Assembly (NCBI GenBank): GCA_903924805.1
Contig: CAIYCZ010000379.1
Span: forward strand, 1-18,013
DNA from: an uncultured delta proteobacterium
GTDB lineage: Bacteria > Desulfobacterota > WTBG01 > CAIYCZ01
Direction: 5' to 3'
Length of the DNA stretch: 18,013 bases
The position numbers and the translations under genes were made by a program. Numbering within the stretch: the stretch's first letter is position 1; each line of letters begins with the position of its first letter. Shown here in pieces: positions 5,388-12,223 of this stretch. The notes below the pieces were generated by a model. The model did not search any database. It worked only from the letters and a program-made list of their open reading frames with translations, and was not told the DNA's origin.

Positions 5388-7177
5388 TGGTGAAATTTTT
5401 CAGAACCCATGTGCTGGTGTGTGCCGGAACCGGCTGTGTTGCAAGCAAATCTATTGCCGTAAAAAAAGCACTGGAAGTTGAACTCGCCAAACATCACCTG
5501 GAAGATGAAGTGCAGATTGTGGCAACCGGCTGCAATGGTTTCTGTGCGGCGGGACCGGTTATGGTGGTGTATCCGGAAGGCATTTTTTATCAGAAGCTCA
5601 AACCAGAAGACATGCCGCTTCTGGTTGAAGAACACCTGCTCAACGGGCGACCCGTTGAAACCTTCATGTACAAAGATCCCCTCAAGAAACAGATCGTGCC
5701 GAAAATGCACGACATAGCATTTTTCGGCCTCCAGGAGCTCCGCGCACTGAGGAACAAGGGTATAATTGATGCAGAAAAGATAGAGGACTATATTGCCCGT
5801 GACGGTTATTTTGCCCTTGCCAAGGCCCTTAATGAAATGACCCCCGAACAGATTACCGGCGAAATAAAAGAGTCCGGACTCAGAGGCAGGGGCGGAGCCG
5901 GTTTTTCCACCGGGCTCAAGTGGGAGTTTGCCGCTCAGGCCAACAGCACGATAAAATATGTGCTCTGCAATGGAGACGAGGGAGATCCGGGCGCCTTTAT
6001 GGACCGCAGCATCCTGGAGGCTGACCCGCATGTGGTGCTCGAGGGGATGATCATTGCCGCAAAAGCCATTGCTGCGCATCAGGGATACATTTATGTGCGG
6101 GCGGAATATCCCCTTGCGGTCAATCGCTTAAAGATAGCCATCGCCAAGGCACGAGACTTCGGCCTGCTGGGCAAAAACATCCTGGATTCAGGCTTTGATT
6201 TTGATGTTGAAATTTATCAGGGTGCCGGAGCGTTTGTGTGCGGCGAGGAAACAGCGCTTATGACCTCTCTTGAAGGAAAACGTGGCATGCCGCGCCCGCG
6301 CCCGCCTTTTCCTGCCCATAAAGGGCTGTGGAAGAAGCCGACCATTCTCAACAATGTTGAAACCTATGCCAATGTCCCCCCCATAATCTTAAACGGTGCA
6401 CGGTGGTTTAACAGCCTGGGCACCGAGGGAAGCAAGGGGACAAAGGTCTTTGCACTGACCGGAGCGGTAAATAATATCGGACTGGTAGAAGTTCCCATGG
6501 GGACAACCCTTAAGACCATCATTTGTGACATCGGCGGCGGCATACCCAACAGAAGAAAGTTGAAGGCAGTCCAGATGGGCGGACCATCCGGGGGGTGCAT
6601 CCCGGAAAGTCTCATTGACACGCCGGTAGACTATGAGTCCATAACAAAGACCGGGGCCATTATGGGGTCCGGTGGCATGGTGGTTATTGACGAGACTACC
6701 TGTATGGTAAACATCGCAAAATTTTTTCTGGAATTTACCCAGGACGAATCCTGCGGCAAGTGCGCCCCGTGCAGAATTGGCACCAAAGTGATGCTGGATA
6801 TCCTCAAGGACATTTGTGAGGGAAAAGGAAAAGAGGGGGACGTGGAAACGCTGGAAGATTTGTCGGTAACGATTAAAAGTGCTTCACTGTGCGGGCTGGG
6901 GCAGACAGCCCCCAATCCGGTTTTAACCACGATTCGCTATTTCCGGGATGAATACGATGCGCACATTAAGGAAAAGATATGCCCCGCCCACTCATGCGTG
7001 GAGCTGATAAAATTTGTGGTAAATGGGGAGGTCTGTAAAAAATGCGGGAAATGCGTAAAAGCATGTCCGGCTTCTGCGATTGCCTGGGAAAAAGGACAGA
7101 CCGCCTGCATTGACCGAGATACGTGCGTAAAATGCAAGTCGTGTATCACGACCTGCCCGTTCAGGGCGATTGAATAA
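5387..7177 (+). CDS. nuoF: NuoF/HydB-like NADH-binding flavoprotein with extra N- and C-terminal Fe-S domains
   Basis: NuoF is the FMN- and NADH-binding subunit of the input module. Counting from ATG 5387, the 596-residue product has four parts. (1) An N-terminal thioredoxin-like [2Fe-2S] domain with Cys12, Cys17, Cys49 and Cys53. (2) The flavin/NADH core with GLRGRGGAGF at 164-173, NGDEGDPGAFMDR at 195-207 and GAGAFVCGEETA from 279. (3) The N3 [4Fe-4S] site with Cys456, Cys459, Cys462 and Cys502. (4) A C-terminal ferredoxin domain for two [4Fe-4S] clusters, with Cys550/553/556/560 and Cys580/583/586/590. Plain NuoF is about 430 residues and lacks parts 1 and 4. This layout is that of HydB/HndC from NAD(P)-linked hydrogenases. 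I chose ATG 5387 over the GTG three bases earlier because GAGGAAAGG at 5373-5381 is well spaced and it gives a TGATG overlap. Whether it accepts ferredoxin electrons is inference. Confidence 0.96.
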   Translation: MVKFFRTHVLVCAGTGCVASKSIAVKKALEVELAKHHLEDEVQIVATGCNGFCAAGPVMVVYPEGIFYQKLKPEDMPLLVEEHLLNGRPVETFMYKDPLKKQIVPKMHDIAFFGLQELRALRNKGIIDAEKIEDYIARDGYFALAKALNEMTPEQITGEIKESGLRGRGGAGFSTGLKWEFAAQANSTIKYVLCNGDEGDPGAFMDRSILEADPHVVLEGMIIAAKAIAAHQGYIYVRAEYPLAVNRLKIAIAKARDFGLLGKNILDSGFDFDVEIYQGAGAFVCGEETALMTSLEGKRGMPRPRPPFPAHKGLWKKPTILNNVETYANVPPIILNGARWFNSLGTEGSKGTKVFALTGAVNNIGLVEVPMGTTLKTIICDIGGGIPNRRKLKAVQMGGPSGGCIPESLIDTPVDYESITKTGAIMGSGGMVVIDETTCMVNIAKFFLEFTQDESCGKCAPCRIGTKVMLDILKDICEGKGKEGDVETLEDLSVTIKSASLCGLGQTAPNPVLTTIRYFRDEYDAHIKEKICPAHSCVELIKFVVNGEVCKKCGKCVKACPASAIAWEKGQTACIDRDTCVKCKSCITTCPFRAIE

Positions 7178-7191
7178 ACAGGTGATTCTCT

Positions 7192-9828
7192 ATGATTCGA
7201 TTGACCGTTGACGATAGAGAGGTTCTGGTTGAGGCGGGAACAACAATATTAGAAGCAGCTGCCACGTCAGGGATACGCATTCCCACCCTGTGCTACCATG
7301 AAAAATTACAGCCGTTTGGCGCGTGCCGCATCTGCGTGGTTGAGGTGGAGCAGATGAAGGGACGGCTCATCCCTTCGTGCTCAACGCCGGTAACCGAAGG
7401 CATGGTGGTCCGCACCAGAACCGAGCAGATTCTGAAGGCACGCAGGACCGTGCTTGAGTTGCTTCTCATCCACCACCCGCTTGACTGCCCGATTTGCGAC
7501 AAGGGCGGTGAATGCCAGCTGCAGGACCTGGTATATGAGTTCGGCATTACCCAGAACCGGTTTAAAGACCAAAAAAGCAATCACCCCATTGATTACGTGT
7601 CTCCCCTGGTGGAGAGAAACACCAACCGGTGTGTGCTGTGCGGCATGTGCGTGCGGGTCTGCGACGAGGTGGTCGGCGCAAGCGAGCTGAGCATGGTAAA
7701 CCGGGGCATCAGGACCAAGATTACAACAGATTTTGACCGGCCGCTGGACTGCGAATTCTGCGGGGAGTGTGAAAATATCTGCCCGGTCGGCGCACTTACC
7801 AATCGCCAGTTTAAATTTAAAGCGCGTGCCTGGGAGATGCAAACCATTTCTACCGTATGCTCGTTCTGCAGCACGGGGTGTGCAATCAAACTGTGTGTAA
7901 AAAATGGGCAGATCGCACGGGCAGTAGGGGAGCCCGAGGGAGGAGCCAACCGGGGCAGCCTGTGCATAAAGGGGCGGTTTGGCTATGAGTATGTGATGAG
8001 CCCGGAACGGATTAAACGGCCGCTGGTTCGCAGAAACGGCAAACTTGAAGAAGCCACCTGGGAGGAAGCGCTGCAGACAGCAGCCCGCGGGTTTAAGGCG
8101 ATTAAAGAAAAGGACGGCCCTGAAGCCATAGCCGGCTTCTGTTCGGCCCGGCTTACCAATGAAGAGGCATACCTCTTTCAGAAGCTGCTGCGCACGGCCA
8201 TGGGAACTAATAATGTAGACAACTCCGGTGGATATGCGCACCGGGGCTATTCCCCGGGGCTGAGAGAATCTCTGGGGGTCAGTCCGGCAGTGCCGTCTGT
8301 CGAAGACCTGCGCAGCAGCGATGCATTTCTGGTTATCAGAAGCAATGTTTCTGAAACCCACCCGGTCGTGGGGTATCAGGTCACGGCTGCGGTGAAACAG
8401 AACGATGCGCGGTTGATAGTGGCTGACCCGAGGCGGGTTAAACTGAGCCGACTGGCAAGCGTGCACCTTTCCCACCGGCCAGGAACAGAAATAGCCATTT
8501 TAAATGGGCTTGCCCGGGTTATTTTAGATGAGGGACTGGAAGACAGGGAATTTTTAGCAGGAAGCACGGAAGGCCTTCAGGGGTTAAAAAAGTCCCTGGA
8601 GAAATATACCCCAGCGTTTGTGGAGCAGGCCACGGGCATAGCAGGAGCGGATTTAAAGCAGGCAGCCCGCCTGTTTGCGTCGGGGGAAAAGGGCGTGATT
8701 ATCATCTCTGCAGGAATGGGCTTTGGGGGGGATGATGCGGCGCTTGCCCGCTGTGCTGCAAACCTTGCGCAGATTACCGGGAATGCGGGGAAACCGGGCG
8801 CAGGCGTTCTGTTCCTGGGAGAGAAGAACAACTCCCACGGAGTTGTGGATATGGGTGCCGAGCCGGACCGTCTGCCGGGCGGGCAAAGGATTGCGGATGA
8901 TGCAGTGCGGCAGCGGTTTGAAAAGGCCTGGGGAGCTGCGCTGTCATCCAAACCAGGGCGTGCGGCAGAAGAGATACTGAGCGGTGCAGAACAGGGGAGC
9001 ATTAAGGCACTCTACTGTGTCGGAGAAAACCCTCTGCAGACCTATCCCGATTCCCGGCGCACCAAAAAAGCCTTGGGTAACATAGCCTTTCTGGTGGTCC
9101 AGGATCTTTTCCTAACCCCTACCGCGCAGATGGCACAGGTGGTTTTCCCCGTGACCAGCTTTGCCGAGAAAGAGGGCACCTATACCAACTGTGAACACCG
9201 CATTCAGCGGCTGAGAAAAGCACTCCCCCCCTACGGCGAGACAAAATCAGACGGAGAAATAATCTGCGCTGTTGCAAAAGCACTGGGCACAGACATTGGT
9301 CCTCCTGCCCCTGAAAAAGTAATGGCAGAGATTGCAGGGCTTGTTCCGCGGTACCGTGAAGTCACCTATGATAAGATTCCCGTGAAAGGCATTATGCTGG
9401 ATGGTGCTGGTAAAAACGGTAATGAACAGGGAAAGTCTGAAGCGCTACCACCCCGGGCACAGCTCATACCGGTGGACTTTGTTGCTCCACCGGCACCGAC
9501 CGCCGAATATCCGTACGTTCTTTTAACCGGCCCACTTCTTTTCCATTCGGGCTCCTTGAGCCCTCGGTCAAAAGGCATTTGTGTGGTGTGTCCAGAGGCT
9601 TTCGTAGAGATAGGCCACAAGGATGCCAGGGCGCTGGATATTAAAAATGGCGATACGGTAGCCGTCACATCGGCAAAAGGATCCATAACCATCGGTGTGC
9701 GGGTGACCGCAAAACAGAATCCCGGAAGTGTTTTTATTCCCTATCACTTTGCACAACCGCCGGTGCATGAATTGACCGATGGATCACAACCGCAGGTCGT
9801 TGTGAAAATAGAAAAGAGAACACCGTAA
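7192..9828 (+). CDS. nuoG: NADH-quinone oxidoreductase subunit G, formate-dehydrogenase-like
   Basis: NuoG is the large Fe-S subunit that carries electrons from NuoF/NuoE towards NuoI. The 878 residues show a plant-type [2Fe-2S] site (Cys34, 45, 48, 63), the His-Cys3 N5 site (His95, Cys99, 102, 108), two [4Fe-4S] sites (Cys147/150/153/157 and Cys187/190/193/197), and a molybdopterin-oxidoreductase region that opens with the N7-type site Cys223, 226, 230, 258. The rest closely follows formate dehydrogenase alpha subunits, including a C-terminal dinucleotide-binding domain. In formate dehydrogenases the metal-binding Cys or Sec falls in DNCARxCH or DNCARxUH. Here the matching segment is DNSGGYAH and the catalytic position is Ala349 (codon GCG at 8236-8238), so formate oxidation is not expected. 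There is no in-frame TGA for selenocysteine. The start is ATG 7192 with AGGTGAT upstream, 14 bases after nuoF. Confidence 0.95.
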   Translation: MIRLTVDDREVLVEAGTTILEAAATSGIRIPTLCYHEKLQPFGACRICVVEVEQMKGRLIPSCSTPVTEGMVVRTRTEQILKARRTVLELLLIHHPLDCPICDKGGECQLQDLVYEFGITQNRFKDQKSNHPIDYVSPLVERNTNRCVLCGMCVRVCDEVVGASELSMVNRGIRTKITTDFDRPLDCEFCGECENICPVGALTNRQFKFKARAWEMQTISTVCSFCSTGCAIKLCVKNGQIARAVGEPEGGANRGSLCIKGRFGYEYVMSPERIKRPLVRRNGKLEEATWEEALQTAARGFKAIKEKDGPEAIAGFCSARLTNEEAYLFQKLLRTAMGTNNVDNSGGYAHRGYSPGLRESLGVSPAVPSVEDLRSSDAFLVIRSNVSETHPVVGYQVTAAVKQNDARLIVADPRRVKLSRLASVHLSHRPGTEIAILNGLARVILDEGLEDREFLAGSTEGLQGLKKSLEKYTPAFVEQATGIAGADLKQAARLFASGEKGVIIISAGMGFGGDDAALARCAANLAQITGNAGKPGAGVLFLGEKNNSHGVVDMGAEPDRLPGGQRIADDAVRQRFEKAWGAALSSKPGRAAEEILSGAEQGSIKALYCVGENPLQTYPDSRRTKKALGNIAFLVVQDLFLTPTAQMAQVVFPVTSFAEKEGTYTNCEHRIQRLRKALPPYGETKSDGEIICAVAKALGTDIGPPAPEKVMAEIAGLVPRYREVTYDKIPVKGIMLDGAGKNGNEQGKSEALPPRAQLIPVDFVAPPAPTAEYPYVLLTGPLLFHSGSLSPRSKGICVVCPEAFVEIGHKDARALDIKNGDTVAVTSAKGSITIGVRVTAKQNPGSVFIPYHFAQPPVHELTDGSQPQVVVKIEKRTP

Positions 9829-9847
9829 CCAAAGCACGAGGACAGCG

Positions 9848-10831
9848 ATGGGTTTAGTGGAAATAGGGATCGTACTCATAAAGGCGGTAGTGGTGTTTGC
9901 CTGCATGCTGCTGTGTGTTGCGTATTTGACGTGGCTTGAGCGAAAGGTGTTGGGCCACATGCAGGTGCGCTGCGGGCCCCTGCGCGTCGGATGGCATGGC
10001 CTGTTACAGCCCATAGCAGACGGAATAAAGCTCCTGTTCAAGGAGGACATTGTGGTGAGCAGTGCAAATACGTTCATATATATCCTGTCTCCCATGATTG
10101 TCACCGGTGCAGCATTTGCCGCCATTGCCGTGGTCCCGTTTGGAGATCAGATAGAGATCCTGGGAAAAAAGATCGCGCTGAATATCGCGGATGTGGACAT
10201 CGGCGTATTATACATCTTTGCCTTAAGCTCGCTCAGCGTATACGGGATAACCCTTGCCGGGTGGTCGTCAAACAGCAAATATGCGCTTCTGGGCGGGCTG
10301 CGGTCCGCTGCGCAGATGATAAGCTACGAGCTCCCCATGGGGTTATCAATTATCGGGGTGTTGATGCTGTCGGGGAGTTTGCGGCCGGTTGATATTGTAG
10401 AAAGCCAGGACGTATGGTACATCGTAAAACAGCCGATCGGCTTTCTCATCTTTTTGATATGCGGGTTTGCAGAATGTAACCGGAACCCGTTTGATCTGCC
10501 GGAGGCAGAAAATGAGCTGGTAGCAGGATTTCATGTTGAATATTCGAGTATGAAGTTTGCCCTGTTCTTCATGGCCGAATATGCCCACATGATTGTGCTG
10601 AGCGCCCTTGTCGCAACGCTTTTTCTGGGCGGATGGAGAGGCCCGGTGCTGCCCGGGGTGGTGTGGTTTATGCTGAAGGTTTTTGCGCTGCTGTTTTTCT
10701 TCGTCTGGGTCAGAGCAACCTACCCCCGGTTTCGCTATGATCAGCTTATGAAGTTTGGCTGGAAGGTATTGTTTCCCGTCTCGTTACTGAATATACTGGT
10801 AACGGGGCTGGGCATGGTGCTGTGGGGTTAA
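9848..10831 (+). CDS. nuoH: NADH-quinone oxidoreductase subunit H
   Basis: NuoH is the membrane subunit at the foot of the peripheral arm. It completes the quinone tunnel and links quinone reduction to pumping. The 327-residue protein has about eight membrane helices and the family motifs ERKVLGHMQVR, GLLQPIADGIKLLFKED (residues about 52-68), NRNPFDLPEAENELVAGF and RATYPRFRYDQLMKFGWK. Length and motifs are standard. It follows nuoG after 19 bases, with ribosome binding site GAGGA before ATG 9848. Its stop is 18 bases before nuoI. Confidence 0.97.
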   Translation: MGLVEIGIVLIKAVVVFACMLLCVAYLTWLERKVLGHMQVRCGPLRVGWHGLLQPIADGIKLLFKEDIVVSSANTFIYILSPMIVTGAAFAAIAVVPFGDQIEILGKKIALNIADVDIGVLYIFALSSLSVYGITLAGWSSNSKYALLGGLRSAAQMISYELPMGLSIIGVLMLSGSLRPVDIVESQDVWYIVKQPIGFLIFLICGFAECNRNPFDLPEAENELVAGFHVEYSSMKFALFFMAEYAHMIVLSALVATLFLGGWRGPVLPGVVWFMLKVFALLFFFVWVRATYPRFRYDQLMKFGWKVLFPVSLLNILVTGLGMVLWG

Positions 10832-10849
10832 CGGAAAGGGAGGCAGAAA

Positions 10850-11317
10850 GTGATCTGGCCACTTATAAAGGGATTGTCGGTTACGTTTAAATACTTTTTC
10901 ACCCGGCCCGTAACCATGAAGTACCCCGAGGAGCGGTGGGAGCCGGGGCCACGCTGGCGCGGACGCCAGCAGTTGCTGTGGGATGAGGAGAAGGGAAGAG
11001 AAAAGTGTGTTGCCTGCTGCCTGTGTGCAACCGTATGTCCTGCCCAGTGTATTCGGGTGGAGGGTGCAGAGAACGAAAACCACGAGAAATATCCAAAGGT
11101 CTATGAGATAGATTTAAACCGGTGCATATTTTGTGGATTCTGTGTTGAGGCCTGTCCGGTGTCGGCAATTATTATGACCGGTGCCTATGAACTGGCTGAG
11201 TACGAACGGAAAGACAACATCTATTCCAAAGAGGATCTGTTAAAAGAACCGCAGCTCCCCGGCGGCGCCGAGAAAGCACAGACGTTTAACCTGGAAACAC
11301 GGCTCATCAGTAAATAA
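10850..11317 (+). CDS. nuoI: NADH-quinone oxidoreductase subunit I (two [4Fe-4S] clusters)
   Basis: NuoI is the ferredoxin-like subunit carrying clusters N6a and N6b between NuoG and NuoB. The 155-residue protein has Cys53, 56, 59, 63 (CVACCLCATVCP) and Cys92, 95, 98, 102 (CIFCGFCVEACP), after an N-terminal amphipathic part (LSVTFKYFFTRPVTMKYPEE) that lies on the membrane surface in this family. It starts with GTG at 10850, supported by ribosome binding site GGGAGG at 10838-10843 with a 6-base gap. The first cluster motif contains an additional Cys (residue 57) and Cys67 follows it, which are not needed as ligands. nuoJ follows after 22 bases. Confidence 0.97.
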   Translation: MIWPLIKGLSVTFKYFFTRPVTMKYPEERWEPGPRWRGRQQLLWDEEKGREKCVACCLCATVCPAQCIRVEGAENENHEKYPKVYEIDLNRCIFCGFCVEACPVSAIIMTGAYELAEYERKDNIYSKEDLLKEPQLPGGAEKAQTFNLETRLISK

Positions 11318-11339
11318 GAAACAAAAAGGAGAGTACAGG

Positions 11340-11840
11340 ATGGAGCAGGTGCTGTTTTGGATATGTGGGGTGGTTTCCATTGTGTTTGCGGTGATGATGA
11401 TACTCAAGCGTAACCCGGTACACAGTGCGCTCTGTTTAATCGTGGTCTTTTTATGTCTGGCTGTATCATATCTGCTCCTGGGCGCTGAATTTCTGGCAGC
11501 GGTCCAGGTGATTGTATATGCCGGGGCAATCATGGTGCTGTTTTTATTTGTGATAATGCTCCTCAACCTTGATGACGAGGTGCACAGCCCGGGCAAACCG
11601 CGGATGGCACTCATAGCCGGCAGCAGCATAGGTTCCGGACTAATCCTGTTGTTTTTGCTCACCGGCGGGGTGTTCAAGGCGCTCAGCGGCACGAGGGGCG
11701 CTGAAAAAGTCGTAGCAGGTAACACCCAGGCAGTTGCAGAACTGCTGTTTACCAAGTACCTGCTTCCCTTTGAAGTGACATCGATACTGCTGCTGGCCGC
11801 CATCATCGGAGCTATTGTATTGGCAGGTAAGAAAGGTTAA
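11340..11840 (+). CDS. nuoJ: NADH-quinone oxidoreductase subunit J
   Basis: NuoJ is a membrane subunit near the junction of the two arms. Its third helix contains the flexible segment VQVIVYAGAIMVLFLFVIMLL, which is diagnostic of the family. The 166-residue product has five predicted helices and ends AAIIGAIVLAGKKG, again typical. The start ATG 11340 has AAGGAGAG upstream. The stop is 14 bases before nuoK. The upstream neighbour is nuoI, the usual order in complete nuo operons. Confidence 0.95.
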   Translation: MEQVLFWICGVVSIVFAVMMILKRNPVHSALCLIVVFLCLAVSYLLLGAEFLAAVQVIVYAGAIMVLFLFVIMLLNLDDEVHSPGKPRMALIAGSSIGSGLILLFLLTGGVFKALSGTRGAEKVVAGNTQAVAELLFTKYLLPFEVTSILLLAAIIGAIVLAGKKG

Positions 11841-11854
11841 AAGGGGAGAACATC

Positions 11855-12157
11855 ATGGTTGACACAACCCAGTATCTGGTCCTTGGCGCGATACTTTTCT
11901 GCCTGGGGGTGGCGGGAGTCTTTATCAGACGCAATGCCATTGTCATTTTTATGTGTATTGAGCTCATGCTCAATGCGGTCAATTTAACGTTTATAGCCAT
12001 CAGCCGGAGCCTGGGTAGCATAGACGGACAGGTATTTGTATTTTTTATAATGACGGTAGCCGCGGCAGAAGCAGCTGTGGGGCTTGCCATTATACTGAGT
12101 CTGTATCGCAGACGACAGACCATTAATGTGGACGAAGTGAATCTGCTGAAATGGTAA
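11855..12157 (+). CDS. nuoK: NADH-quinone oxidoreductase subunit K
   Basis: NuoK is a three-helix membrane subunit homologous to MrpC, sitting between NuoJ/NuoA and the antiporter-like NuoN. The 100-residue length is exact for the family. It has the conserved acidic helix MCIELMLNAVNL (Glu in helix 2) and the second conserved Glu in AAAEAAVGLAIILSLYRRR. The strong ribosome binding site AAGGGGAG at 11841-11848 precedes ATG 11855. A 66-base gap containing a short palindrome separates it from nuoL. Confidence 0.96.
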   Translation: MVDTTQYLVLGAILFCLGVAGVFIRRNAIVIFMCIELMLNAVNLTFIAISRSLGSIDGQVFVFFIMTVAAAEAAVGLAIILSLYRRRQTINVDEVNLLKW

Positions 12158-12191
12158 GAAACCTGAAGAGAAAAACCCGGTCAGCTTTTCA

Positions 12192-12208
12192 TACATAATA
12201 TTTATGTA
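12192..12208. repeat. 17-bp perfect palindrome upstream of nuoL
   Basis: TACATAA (12192-12198), a TAT spacer and TTATGTA (12202-12208) form a 7+7 base inverted repeat in an AT-rich patch of an otherwise GC-richer operon. It ends 15 bases before the nuoL start. It could be an operator-like site, a weak RNA hairpin affecting nuoL translation, or chance. I see no clear promoter hexamers around it. Confidence 0.45.
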
Positions 12209-12223
12209 AGGCCAGGAGACGAG

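Noticed and set aside
5330..6079. 249-codon minus-strand open frame opposite nuoF
   Set aside because: It mirrors the conserved thioredoxin-like and FMN regions of nuoF, has no family features and no ribosome binding site that stands out.
5387..7177. An electron-bifurcating hydrogenase operon
   Set aside because: NuoF and the extra ferredoxin protein are HydB/HndB-like, but no H-cluster subunit (HydA/HndD) is present and the full nuo set surrounds them.
7381..8475. Long open frame of 364 codons on the minus strand inside nuoG
   Set aside because: It lies wholly opposite the well-supported nuoG, has no recognisable motif, and its composition is what a GC-rich coding strand produces in antisense.
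7192..9828. A true formate dehydrogenase gene with selenocysteine
   Set aside because: The gene has NuoG's N-terminal Fe-S domains and operon place, the active-site position is Ala (GCG), and there is no in-frame TGA.
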